Below are positions 15,563 to 24,066 of a DNA stretch of 35,041 nt, in pieces. Within the stretch, counting starts at the first letter, position 1. Every line of letters starts with the position of its first letter. A program made the translations under genes and the position numbers. The DNA comes from Paraburkholderia humisilvae (lineage in GTDB: Bacteria; Pseudomonadota; Gammaproteobacteria; Burkholderiales; Burkholderiaceae), in assembly GCF_902859855.1 (NCBI RefSeq), contig NZ_CADIKH010000058.1, forward strand, positions 1 through 35,041, written 5' to 3'. The notes under the pieces were generated by a model that was not told where the DNA came from, ran no database searches, and saw nothing but the letters and a program-made list of their open reading frames with translations.

Positions 15563-16438
15563 TCACTTTGCGAGCCGTTTGCGGATCGCCAGCAGTTCGT
15601 GTCGGCGCTCGTCGCTGACTTCCGGATAAGCCATTTTGAGTCCCTCGAACGTATCCAGAACGATCTGGGAGACGATCAGTCGAGCATTTTCCTTGTCGTC
15701 GGCCGGAACGACATACCAGGGTGAGTCGGCCGTGCTGGTTGCACTGATGCATTCCTCAAACGCCGTCGTATAGCGGGACCAGAATTTCCGCTCCTCAATG
15801 TCCGCGAGGCTGAATTTCCAGTTCTTGTCGGGCTCGTCAATGCGCGCCAGAAATCGCTTTCTCTGCTCATCCTTCGAAAGGTGGAGGAAGAACTTGATGA
15901 TGCGGGTTCCGTTGCGGTGGAGGTGCCGCTCCATATCGACGATCGAACGATATCGACCTTGCCAGACCTCCTTCTCGTCGAGCAAGGCGTCAGGCAGCCC
16001 TTCGCTACGAAGAATCTCGGGGTGAACGCGCACGATCAGCACCTCCTCGTAGTAGGACCGATTAAAGATCCCGATCCTTCCCCTTTCAGGTAGATCGCGA
16101 GTGGTACGCCAGAGAAAGTCATGCTCCAGCTCGGTGGGGGTGGGATGCTTGAAGCTGAATACCTGGCAACCCTGAGGATTGATGCCTGACATCACATGCC
16201 GGATGGCGCCGTCCTTTCCTGCGGCATCCAGCGCCTGAAAGATCAGGAGCAAGGCATAGCGATTGGAGGCGTAGTGAAGTTGCTGCAACGCGCTCAATTG
16301 CGCCACATGGTCCTCCAGCATCCTTTTGTAGTCCTTTTTCGACTTGTACACGGGCGCAACGGTCGTCGGAAATTTTTTCAGGTTGATATGGCTTCCCTCC
16401 AGCGCGCAAAAATTCTTTAAATTGATTTTCATTTTCAT
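15563..16438 (-). CDS. Polyphosphate kinase 2 family protein
   Basis: This 291-aa P-loop kinase of the PPK2 family transfers phosphate between polyphosphate and nucleotides, typically making NDP or NTP from polyphosphate. The Walker A region is FQALDAAGKDGAI (residues 67-79, Asp71 and Lys75), Walker B is GIFNRSYYEEVL (123-134), and the lid helix carries FLHLSKDEQRKRF (184-196). The single-domain length suits class I or class III PPK2. AAAGG lies just before the first ATG, and Met3 (16432) is an equally plausible start. It lies downstream of the P-type ATPase on the same strand, with a 169-bp gap. Together with acetate kinase it would supply nucleotide triphosphates without respiration. Confidence 0.93.
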   Translation of the reverse strand: MKMKINLKNFCALEGSHINLKKFPTTVAPVYKSKKDYKRMLEDHVAQLSALQQLHYASNRYALLLIFQALDAAGKDGAIRHVMSGINPQGCQVFSFKHPTPTELEHDFLWRTTRDLPERGRIGIFNRSYYEEVLIVRVHPEILRSEGLPDALLDEKEVWQGRYRSIVDMERHLHRNGTRIIKFFLHLSKDEQRKRFLARIDEPDKNWKFSLADIEERKFWSRYTTAFEECISATSTADSPWYVVPADDKENARLIVSQIVLDTFEGLKMAYPEVSDERRHELLAIRKRLAK

Positions 16439-16607
16439 GCCTTTGGGAATAGTTCGTTCGTTACTGGATAAGCCGCTTCATGTTGAATAGCATCGTTTGC
16501 GACAAAGTATCCAAATGGTGATTGAGATCATCCCTTTGTGCGCCGGAAGCCGCCCTCTCCTGAATCCGTATTACGGCGCGCGAGGTTCACAATCGGTCTG
16601 CACCGAC

Positions 16608-19604
16608 TCATTTCTGCGGCTCTTCTTTCGGGAGCTTTCGCTCCGCCGCCTCCCAGTCCTGAACGGCCTGAACGTCCTCGCGCCCTAGCTCCTCGTAAAG
16701 TTGATGAACACGCTTGACGAGTTGCTGCGTCGGACCGGACGGCATTTGAGTTTTGGCTTCTGGTTCGGATGTAATGTTGCGCTCGGGCTGGGGCGCGGCT
16801 TTGGTCTCAGGCTGGAGCACGACCTTCGATTCGGGCTGGGGCGCAGCCTTTGCATCGGGCTGCGGCGTAGCTTTTGCATCGGGCTGCGGCGTAGCCTTTG
16901 CATCGGGCTGCGGCGTAGCCTTTGCATCGGGCTGCGGCGCGGCCCTTGCATCGGGCTGGGGCGCGGCCTTCGCGTCAGGCTGGGGCGCGGCCTTCGCGTC
17001 AGGCTGGGGCGAAGCCTTCGCATCGGGCTCGGATGTGTCCTTGGCCTCGGGCTGCGGCGCGTCCTTGACGTCAGACTCAGCTTTCTTGTCAGTTTCAGGT
17101 TGCGCTTCGGCTTTGATGCCAGCCGTGTGGCCATTTTTGACGGGATCAAGTACCCGGTAGGCGAGCAGCTTCGCGGGGTCGGTCAAGAGGAACCATGCAA
17201 CAGCATAGCCCCAGACAAAACCTGCCCAGCGCCAGCCGAGCGGCGTCATGAACAGTCCGTAAACCGCAATCAGCGTCGCCACCATTTGCGTGCCGAGTAC
17301 GGCCGTCCATAAAATCCGTGCGGGACGGATAGACCAGAACGGGCCGCGCGTGCGTGTCTGGAAAATCGTCAGATGCCCTGCCACCGACAGCATCAGATAC
17401 ATCATCGTCTGCAGGTGCGGATGATCGAGATGAAAAACGCGATCGCCAAGGAAAAACAGACCAAACGCGGCGATGGGACCGACGATGCCCAGCACCGTAG
17501 CGACCCCCAGCACCATGCGCATGTTCCAGGCCTCGGGTTGGTCCTTGTAGTGAACGTTGTCGTAGGCAATGGACAGAATGGCACCGTCATTGAGCAATGC
17601 AAGCATCACGATCATCACCGCGGTCAACGGGTAAAAGTTAAAGACCAGGATCGCGAGCGTCATGAACAGCAGCACACGCAGCGTTTCGGCGATGCGGTAC
17701 ATCGCGTAGCTGTTCATCCTTTGGAAGATTTTCCGGCTCTCCTTGATCGCGTCGATGATCACCGAGAGGCCGGGCGTGGTCAGTACGATGGCCGCCGCCG
17801 CACGTGCCGCATCCGTCGCGCTCGAAACGGCGATGCCACAATCGGCTTTCTTCAGCGCCGGAGCGTCATTGACTCCGTCGCCGGTCATGCCGACGATGTG
17901 ACCGCGTTTTTGTAGCGCATCGATAATCCGGAACTTGTGCTCCGGAAACACCTGGGCGAAGCCGTCGGCCTTCTCGATGGATTCCGACACCGCCACCGTC
18001 TCCTTATCCTTCGCTTCGCCGAGACTGCGCGCATCAAGGATATTCGCGCCCATGCCCAGTTTCTTCGCCGTTTCCTGGGCAATGGCGAGCGCGTCGCCGG
18101 TGACCATCTTGACCTTCACGCCCATCTGTTGCGCGGTCGCGATGGTTGACCTGGCATCGTCCCGTGGCGGATCGAACAGCGGCAACACACCGATGAATTG
18201 CCATTTTCCGTCTCCTTCGGCCCGCGCCACGCCCAGTGCGCGAAAACCCCGCGCTGCAAACTCATTGACCGCCTTGTCGACGGCAGCCTTGACTTCCCCG
18301 GCATTGGCCGCCAACGCAAGGATCACCTGCGGCGCGCCCTTGGACACCTTGAAGGTCTTCCCGTCAGGACCCGTGACGTCGGCCTCGGTACGCTTATGGA
18401 CCGGGTCGAATGGCTGGAAGTGGCCGACCTGATAACCTTTCAGGGCCTCTTTATCCTTCAGTCCGCCGAGTACAGCAAGGTCGATGGTGTCGTTATTGTC
18501 GGCGCGCGATGCCAGCGCGGCAGCAACGATGACCTGATCGGCGGGGATATTGTTTACGCCGAACGGGTCGCCCAAGGTCAGCTTGTTCTGGGTCAGCGTA
18601 CCGGTCTTGTCAGCACACAGCACGTCGACCCCCGCCAGTTCCTCGATCGCCACCAGCCGGGTCACGATCGCCTTCTTCTTCGCGAGCAGGCGTGCGCCGA
18701 CTGCCATCGTCACCGACAACACCGTCGGCATCGCCACCGGAATCGCGGCCACAGTCAGGACCAGAGCGAACTGCAAGGTGGTGAGGATCGGGTCGCCACG
18801 AAAGATCGCGACGGCAATAATCGCGGACACCATCACCACCGCGAGGATGATCAGGTAATTGCCGATTTTCAGCACGGCACGTTGGAAGTGGCTGGGGGTG
18901 TCCGCTCCCTGCACCAGTTCCGCCGTCTTGCCGAAGTAAGTGTTAGCACCCGTGGCATAGACGAGCGCACCGATTTCACCCTGGCGAACGATCGAACCGG
19001 AAAATACCGCCTCGCCGGATTGACGCGTCGCGGGTAGCGACTCACCCGTCAGAGCAGACTGATCGACCTCCACAGCGTCGCCGTCGAGCAGGCGCGCATC
19101 CGCCGGCACAATGTCGCCCATACGCAGGCGGATGACATCGCCTGGCACCAGGTCGCGCGCTGCCGGCGTCGTCCACTTTCCATCGCGCCTTACCCGGGCC
19201 TTGATCGCCAGAGTAGCCTTCAGCGCGTCGATCGCGTTACCCGCCTGGTGCTCCTCCCAGAATCCGACGACTGCGTTGGCCAGAAGCAGGACCAGGATGA
19301 TGCCAAAGTCAGGCCAGTGCCGGGCCGCCGCAGAAAGGATCACCGCTACTTCGATCATCCACGGAATGGGCCCCCAGAAATAGCTGAGGAATTTCAGGAG
19401 TGGATTGGTCTTCTTTTCTACAAGCTCGTTAGGCCCATATTGGGTCAGCCGTTTTTCGGCCTCGGCTTGACTAAGGCCATCCGGCGACCACCCCAATTTT
19501 TTCTCGACTTCCGGCATGGGAAGGGTCTGCAACGCGTCCGCCACATGCGGTTTCGATCCCGGCTTGGCGTCCGCAGACTTGGGCTTTCCGGTGTGAACTT
19601 CCAT
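16608..19604 (-). CDS. P3A-type proton-exporting ATPase with repeat tail
   Basis: This 998-aa protein is a plasma-membrane H+-ATPase-like P-type pump, which uses ATP to export protons. Visible marks are the N-terminal cation-ATPase segment (LSQAEAEKRLTQYGPNEL, about 44-61), TGES (186-189), the PVAMPTVLSV membrane helix, the phosphorylation motif DKTGTLTQ (Asp332), KGAP (422-425), TGD (502-504) and TGDGVND (574-580). About ten membrane helices end near residue 830. The tail (about 835-955) is unlike usual homologues: about 12 repeats of an octad such as PQPDAKAA, followed by a charged end with QLVKRVHQLYEELGRED. GGGGAG lies 8 nt before the ATG. It sits between fabI and ppk2 on one strand and may be co-transcribed. 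In acid or low energy it could maintain internal pH. Confidence 0.93.
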   Translation of the reverse strand: MEVHTGKPKSADAKPGSKPHVADALQTLPMPEVEKKLGWSPDGLSQAEAEKRLTQYGPNELVEKKTNPLLKFLSYFWGPIPWMIEVAVILSAAARHWPDFGIILVLLLANAVVGFWEEHQAGNAIDALKATLAIKARVRRDGKWTTPAARDLVPGDVIRLRMGDIVPADARLLDGDAVEVDQSALTGESLPATRQSGEAVFSGSIVRQGEIGALVYATGANTYFGKTAELVQGADTPSHFQRAVLKIGNYLIILAVVMVSAIIAVAIFRGDPILTTLQFALVLTVAAIPVAMPTVLSVTMAVGARLLAKKKAIVTRLVAIEELAGVDVLCADKTGTLTQNKLTLGDPFGVNNIPADQVIVAAALASRADNNDTIDLAVLGGLKDKEALKGYQVGHFQPFDPVHKRTEADVTGPDGKTFKVSKGAPQVILALAANAGEVKAAVDKAVNEFAARGFRALGVARAEGDGKWQFIGVLPLFDPPRDDARSTIATAQQMGVKVKMVTGDALAIAQETAKKLGMGANILDARSLGEAKDKETVAVSESIEKADGFAQVFPEHKFRIIDALQKRGHIVGMTGDGVNDAPALKKADCGIAVSSATDAARAAAAIVLTTPGLSVIIDAIKESRKIFQRMNSYAMYRIAETLRVLLFMTLAILVFNFYPLTAVMIVMLALLNDGAILSIAYDNVHYKDQPEAWNMRMVLGVATVLGIVGPIAAFGLFFLGDRVFHLDHPHLQTMMYLMLSVAGHLTIFQTRTRGPFWSIRPARILWTAVLGTQMVATLIAVYGLFMTPLGWRWAGFVWGYAVAWFLLTDPAKLLAYRVLDPVKNGHTAGIKAEAQPETDKKAESDVKDAPQPEAKDTSEPDAKASPQPDAKAAPQPDAKAAPQPDARAAPQPDAKATPQPDAKATPQPDAKATPQPDAKAAPQPESKVVLQPETKAAPQPERNITSEPEAKTQMPSGPTQQLVKRVHQLYEELGREDVQAVQDWEAAERKLPKEEPQK
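16783..17070. repeat. Twelve 24-bp tandem repeats in the ATPase tail
   Basis: Twelve in-register 24-bp units encode octads of the type PQPDAKAA on the minus strand. Units at 16879-16902 and 16903-16926 are identical, 16855-16878 differs by one base, and outer units diverge, as expected from recent slippage in the middle. Copy number likely varies between strains without breaking the frame. The encoded segment is Pro-, Ala- and Asp-rich, probably an extended flexible linker. Confidence 0.9.
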
Positions 19605-19715
19605 GATGTGTACTCCCCTGTCTTTATGATGCCTCGCATTTCATGGGTGGCGGCTACCGCAGAGACTCCGTTATCCATGAACAAAGCGAGCGTGAGCTCA
19701 CTCCAGATCGTCAAG

Positions 19716-20489
19716 TCAAGCAACGATGTGAAACCCGGCGTCCGCATAGATGACTGACCCGGTCAGCGTCATGCCGACGTCACTCGCCAGCACAGCCGCG
19801 ATCCGTCCGATCTCCTCGATCGTGACAAGATGCTGCGCTGGCGTATGCGAGCGGACATCGTCCAGCAGTGCATCGAACTGGTCGATGCCGGACGCGGCGC
19901 GTGTCTTTACGGCGCCAGCAGAAATTGCATGGACGTGAACGCGCCGCACCGCGAGGTCGACCGCGAGATATCGCACGCTGGACTCGAGCGCCGCTTTGAC
20001 AGGTCCCATGACGTTGTAGTGGTCGACCGCCCGGTCGGCCCCGTAAAACGACATCGTCATCAGGCTGCCGCCTTCAGTCATCAGCGGCAGCGCAAGTTTT
20101 GCCATGCGGATGAATGAGTGGCAGGACACGTCCATCGCCTGCGCGAAGCCGTGCGCCGAGCAGTCGATCAGGCTTGCGTGCAAATCATCACCCGGCGCGA
20201 ACGCAATCGAATGAAGCAGGAAATCGAGTCTCCCCCAATCTTTCCTTATGCGCTCGAACACCGCCTCCAGTTGACCGGGCTCGCTCACATCGCACGGCAG
20301 GACGATTCGTGCCTGAAGCGCATCAGCAACCGGACGCACGTAGGGTTCGGCCTTGGCGTTAAGGTACGTAACAGCGAGTTCCGCGCCTGCAGATCTGAAC
20401 ATCCGGGCACAACCCGCCGCGATGCTGTGCTCATTGGCGACGCCGACCACGAGCCCGCGTTTGCCGGATAGATCGATGATCGAATTCAT
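19716..20489 (-). CDS. fabI: Enoyl-ACP reductase, FabI-type
   Basis: This 257-aa short-chain dehydrogenase-type enoyl-ACP reductase performs the last reduction of fatty acid elongation with NAD(P)H. The cofactor loop is GVANEHSIA (16-24). The catalytic Tyr158 and Lys165 lie in YNVMGPVK, with the usual six-residue spacing. The position matching E. coli Tyr146 is Phe148 (SFYGADR), a change worth noting. The C-terminal GSVIYADAGFHIVA is typical. GGAGG lies 7 nt before ATG 20489, and this ATG overlaps the TGA of an acetate kinase relic as ATGA. It is probably a second, accessory fabI used with the island rather than the housekeeping copy. It may supply the desaturase or acyl pathway; that is inference. 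Confidence 0.92.
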   Translation of the reverse strand: MNSIIDLSGKRGLVVGVANEHSIAAGCARMFRSAGAELAVTYLNAKAEPYVRPVADALQARIVLPCDVSEPGQLEAVFERIRKDWGRLDFLLHSIAFAPGDDLHASLIDCSAHGFAQAMDVSCHSFIRMAKLALPLMTEGGSLMTMSFYGADRAVDHYNVMGPVKAALESSVRYLAVDLAVRRVHVHAISAGAVKTRAASGIDQFDALLDDVRSHTPAQHLVTIEEIGRIAAVLASDVGMTLTGSVIYADAGFHIVA

Positions 20490-20623
20490 CTTGCCACCTC
20501 CCGCTGATGCAGAACCCACACAGCCTCGTTCGCGATGATCTGCTCTTCGTCCGTGGAGAGAACCAGCACCGTCACGCGACTGCGGGCGCTGCGGATAACC
20601 GGGCGAGCGCGCAAAACGGATCG
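20486..20623 (-). pseudogene. C-terminal relic of an acetate kinase gene
   Basis: A 45-codon frame ending in the ATGA overlap with fabI reads RPVIRSARSRVTVLVL then STDEEQIIANE. It aligns with the C-terminus of the intact kinase in this window (GPRISTPDSGVSVWVI then PTNEELMIAQH), keeping the R-x-I, S-x-V-x-V and T-N/D-E-E-x-x-IA positions. A TGA lies immediately upstream, and no more of the gene is visible. A 41-aa frame (MDTRFRTTSS, from 20697) overlaps it and has a fair GAGG site; it may be chance. The ancestral order was therefore ackA-fabI, coupled in translation. Confidence 0.7.
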
Positions 20624-21066
20624 TCAGTCGTTGATGCGAGCGACCTTCCTGGGACGACGGGATCGACGGATGAGGTGGTCCTGAAACGGGTATCCATGAA
20701 GTTTCCTCTGAGCTACATTGCATTTCGCTGACGGTCATAACGATGGAATGGCAACTGCATCGCGTCAGCGGGTGAAAGCATGTCGGGCTTTGATATCGTC
20801 ACTCGCTGCATGAAAGCGCAACGCAGATATGAATGCCCGAGCCTTGCAGTCGTGGGCAGATTCATCGTCGAATCCGACGCCTCGGGGATCCTTCACAGGT
20901 GATGGAGCGTTGCGTATTTCGAGCGAAAGCAGTCGAATTGCGCGGGCCACCGGACTGCAGCCTGCCGAAACAAGCGTGCGCGCCTGATATGCACGCCGGG
21001 TTGACACATGTCGAATCGGCTGACAGCCGTTACTTTGAATCATAGAGTCGTCCGCCCGGAAGCAAC

Positions 21067-21088
21067 AGGCTCGGAAACTACTCAGATC
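21067..21088 (+). promoter_or_regulatory. FixJ-like box, copy 2
   Basis: This copy is identical to 4163-4184 over all 22 nt (core AGGCTCGGAAACTACTCA). It lies 497 bp before the chosen ornithine decarboxylase ATG, so a long leader or an unseen small transcript would have to intervene. The flanking sequences differ from copy 1, so this is not simply a duplicated segment. Confidence 0.6.
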
Positions 21089-21444
21089 TCGGGAGTGCAA
21101 TGACCGGCGATGCTGTCAAAAGATAAGTAGCTTGTGACAGGCGCCGAACCGGGGCGACCTTCCTTAGCCGCAAGCAGTCGCCCTGTCCCCTCCTCAAACA
21201 TGCGAATGCGCGCAAGCAGTTGCTGGCGAATCGGTACGAAACGCACATTTCCATATGCACGACACTCCCGTTTTGCGGTTCGACGGCTCGTCGCTTCGCT
21301 GATGAAAGCGTCACAGCGTGTCCGGGGCTCTGCGGCGCCGGCACCCGCATTGCCCTGATCCCCGCAAAGGTCGATGAGTGCCCCTTGAAGGAGCCAGTCC
21401 CGCGTCACATCCCCGCAACTCGGGAACGGGCTCTGCATTCGTCC

Positions 21445-21475
21445 GCTACCGGACAGACCGAAAGCGTCTGTCCGG
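21445..21475. promoter_or_regulatory. GCTACCGGACAGAC element with perfect 10-bp dyad
   Basis: CCGGACAGAC (21449-21458) and GTCTGTCCGG (21466-21475) pair perfectly across a 7-nt loop, CGAAAGC. The left part, with GCTA before it, is the third copy of the 14-nt element at 4235 and 10087. It lies 110 bp before the decarboxylase ATG, so it could be an operator or a leader RNA hairpin. Confidence 0.5.
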
Positions 21476-21585
21476 ATTAAAAGAGCAACAGATCGGCTAA
21501 AAGAGTCGGTGTGGACGCGTCAACATTCCGTCTCGTCTGCAACCACGCATTGGCGGACCCATCCCATTTCGCGGAGATCTCCGTC

Positions 21586-23952
21586 ATGGCAGTCCCCTAC
21601 CACCACCTATTCCATTTTCTGCTATACAGCCCGGTCTTCGCGACAGCTCCCCAAAGCAACGAGGCCCGTCTGACGCAGGGGCTGCTCGACGCCTTGTCCG
21701 GCTACGACTTCCGCACTGACGTCTGCCCCACCGTCAGCGGCGCGAAAGTCGCCGCTGAAAGCGATATGGCGATCGGCTGCTTCCTGCTCGCGATCGACGG
21801 CCCCAACGAGCCTGAGGTACAGGATCTGGTCAACACCATCCGGCAGGATCGCGGACTGGACACGCCGATTTACCTTGTCAGCGAATTGAACGGCATCGAA
21901 TCGCTATCGCTTTCGCCGCTCGGCGAGGTGTCGGGCTACATCTACCTCGACAATGAAACGCCCGGCTTCACGGCGAAGCAGGTGATCTTCGCACTGGAGC
22001 GCTATGCGGCAAGCCTCAAGCCGCCATTCTTCGGCGCTCTGATGGACTACGACTACGAAGGCAACCAGATGTGGACGTGCCCCGGCCACCAGGGCGGCAC
22101 GTTCTACCGCCGCAGCCCCGCCGGGCGACTGTTCGTCGAGCATCTGGGCGATGCGATCTTCCGTAACGATATCGATAATTCGGTGCCGGAGCTCGGCGAT
22201 CTGCTCACCCACGTGGGGCCGGCACTAGCAGCAGAGAAAGAGGCCGCGAAGGTTTTCGGCGCCGAGCGCACCTATTTCATCCTCAACGGCACCTCCACGT
22301 CAAACAAGGTCGTGACGGCCGCCCTGCTCAAGCGCGGCGATCTCGTCCTGTTCGACCGCAACAACCACAAGTCCAATCACCATGGTGCACTACTCCTCGC
22401 CGGTGCAATTCCCGTCTATGTCGAGACTGACCGGAATCCGCAGGGGCTGATCGGCCCGATCGACTACGAGGCGCTGGATGAAACGCGATTACGCGAGCAG
22501 ATTCGCACGCACCCTCTGATCACGGACAAGGAAGCGTGGCGGCGCGAGCGGCCATTCCGGCTCGCGATCATCGAGCAGTGCAGCTATGACGGGACGATCT
22601 ACAACGCCACGAGGCTCATCGAACGCATTGGCCACCTGTGCGACTACGTCCATTTCGACGAGGCATGGGCGGGTTTCATGAAATTCCACCCGCTGTTCGC
22701 GGGGCACTTTGCCATGGGCATCGAGCATCTCGACGCAACGAGCCCTGGAATCGTTGCGTGCCAGTCAACCCACAAACAGCTCGCCGGATTTTCGCAGGCC
22801 TCGCAGATCCACATCAGGGATCAACACATCAAGGGGCAGTCACGACGCACCGAGCACCGGCGCTTTAACGAGATGTTCATGCTGCACTGCTCGACTTCAC
22901 CGTTCTATCCGTTGTTTGCGTGTCTCGATGTCGACGCCCACATGCACAAGGGACGAAATGGACAGGTGCTTTGGGACGATACGATACGGATCGGTATCGA
23001 GACCCGCAAGAAGCTGCGTGTACTCAAGTCCAGGTTCATATCAGCTTCAAAAGACGAACGTACGGCATGGTTCTTCGACCCATTTGTACCCGATGTCGTG
23101 ACGCTTGTGGGTTCGAACGTGAGCCCCGATCTCGAGAGCGTGCCGTGGGAGGACATTCCAACCGATGTGCTGGCGCGCGAGCAAGCCTGCTGGGCACTCG
23201 CGCCCGGGGCTCGCTGGCACGGCTTCCGCCATGCCTCGCTCAACTGGGCGATCACCGATCCCAACAAACTGACGCTGATCACGCCCGGATTCGATCGGCA
23301 TACCGGCGAGTACAGCAGGTTCGGCGTACCCGCCACGCTGCTCGCCGCGTACCTTCGGGAGCACAACATCGTGGCGGAGAAGTGCGACCTTACCAGCATC
23401 CTGTTCCTGCTGACACCGGCGGTCGAACCCGGCAAGAGCGCTTCCTTGATCTCTCACCTGGTCGGGTTCAAGGCGCTATACGACAGGGACGCTCCGCTTG
23501 AGGATGTTTTGCCGACGACGCTTGCGCGCTACCCAGACCGCTATGCCGGCTATCCGCTCCAGCGGCTGTGCGATGAGATGCATGGGTTCTATCGCGAACA
23601 TAACGTCACGGAATTGCAGCGCCTGTGTTTCCGCAGCGAGCACTTTCCGGAACAGGCGATGTCGGTACAGCAGGCCACCGAGGCTTTCGTGGGCAACCAG
23701 GTCGACTATCTGCCTCTCGCTCAGTGTAAAGGACGGATCGCGGCCGTTCTCGCGCTGATCTACCCGCCAGGCATCGGCATCGTGGTGCCCGGCGAGCGCT
23801 TTGACGAGCGGTCACAGCCAATGCTCGACTACTTCCTCGTCTTCGAGGAGGCGTTCAACCGCTTTCCCGGATTCGAGTTTGAGGTTCAGGGCGTCTACGC
23901 CGACGAGGTCGACGGAAAGATCGTGCTCCACACCTACGTCGTTAAGGAATAG
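21586..23952 (+). CDS. Ornithine decarboxylase, PLP-dependent fold-type I
   Basis: This 788-aa decarboxylase converts ornithine to putrescine and CO2, consuming a proton. It has an N-terminal receiver-like wing domain (about 1-130), the PLP-binding large domain and a C-terminal domain. The SpeC/SpeF-type signature LFDRNNHKSNHHGAL points to ornithine rather than arginine. The PLP-binding lysine is Lys397 in STHKQLAGFSQASQIH, and Asp358 in HFDEAW holds the pyridine nitrogen. ATG 21586 has GGAG 8 nt upstream; a GTG at 21511 would add 25 residues. It is somewhat longer than E. coli SpeF (about 730 aa). A second decarboxylase and an antiporter follow on the same strand, as in acid-resistance modules. 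Confidence 0.9.
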   Translation: MAVPYHHLFHFLLYSPVFATAPQSNEARLTQGLLDALSGYDFRTDVCPTVSGAKVAAESDMAIGCFLLAIDGPNEPEVQDLVNTIRQDRGLDTPIYLVSELNGIESLSLSPLGEVSGYIYLDNETPGFTAKQVIFALERYAASLKPPFFGALMDYDYEGNQMWTCPGHQGGTFYRRSPAGRLFVEHLGDAIFRNDIDNSVPELGDLLTHVGPALAAEKEAAKVFGAERTYFILNGTSTSNKVVTAALLKRGDLVLFDRNNHKSNHHGALLLAGAIPVYVETDRNPQGLIGPIDYEALDETRLREQIRTHPLITDKEAWRRERPFRLAIIEQCSYDGTIYNATRLIERIGHLCDYVHFDEAWAGFMKFHPLFAGHFAMGIEHLDATSPGIVACQSTHKQLAGFSQASQIHIRDQHIKGQSRRTEHRRFNEMFMLHCSTSPFYPLFACLDVDAHMHKGRNGQVLWDDTIRIGIETRKKLRVLKSRFISASKDERTAWFFDPFVPDVVTLVGSNVSPDLESVPWEDIPTDVLAREQACWALAPGARWHGFRHASLNWAITDPNKLTLITPGFDRHTGEYSRFGVPATLLAAYLREHNIVAEKCDLTSILFLLTPAVEPGKSASLISHLVGFKALYDRDAPLEDVLPTTLARYPDRYAGYPLQRLCDEMHGFYREHNVTELQRLCFRSEHFPEQAMSVQQATEAFVGNQVDYLPLAQCKGRIAAVLALIYPPGIGIVVPGERFDERSQPMLDYFLVFEEAFNRFPGFEFEVQGVYADEVDGKIVLHTYVVKE

Positions 23953-24066
23953 GTATGCGCCCTCAACGCACACGCGGCTACCGATCTCCCAACGTCTCGT
24001 CCGCTGCTCAGGCACCACCTGCAAGCCGGCATTCGCGGCGCGTCGTTCGATGCACAAGGAGCGTTC

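Larger units (their letters stand above)
20624..21585. other. Long divergent gap between fabI and the decarboxylase operon
   Basis: Nearly 1 kb without a convincing gene. It holds a FixJ-like box (21067-21088) and a perfect 10-bp inverted repeat (21449-21475). The fabI promoter should lie around 20700-20760 and the decarboxylase promoter after 21088. Frames at 20765-21100 (minus, TTG start) and 21082-21438 (minus) have no ribosome sites and are not accepted. The region may hide a decayed gene or a small RNA. Confidence 0.45.

Noticed and set aside
16753..17160. Plus-strand frame with ASGCGVAF-type repeats
   Set aside because: It is the reverse reading of the 24-bp repeats in the ATPase tail; units of 24 bp keep all frames open, and no start signal is present.
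20685..20715. Possible fifth FixJ-like box upstream of fabI (GCTCAGAGGAAACTTCA on minus)
   Set aside because: Alignment to the core needs insertions, so spacing is not conserved; the similarity may be chance.
20765..21100. 111-codon minus-strand frame
   Set aside because: It starts at TTG without ribosome site, overlaps the FixJ-like box and shows no motif.
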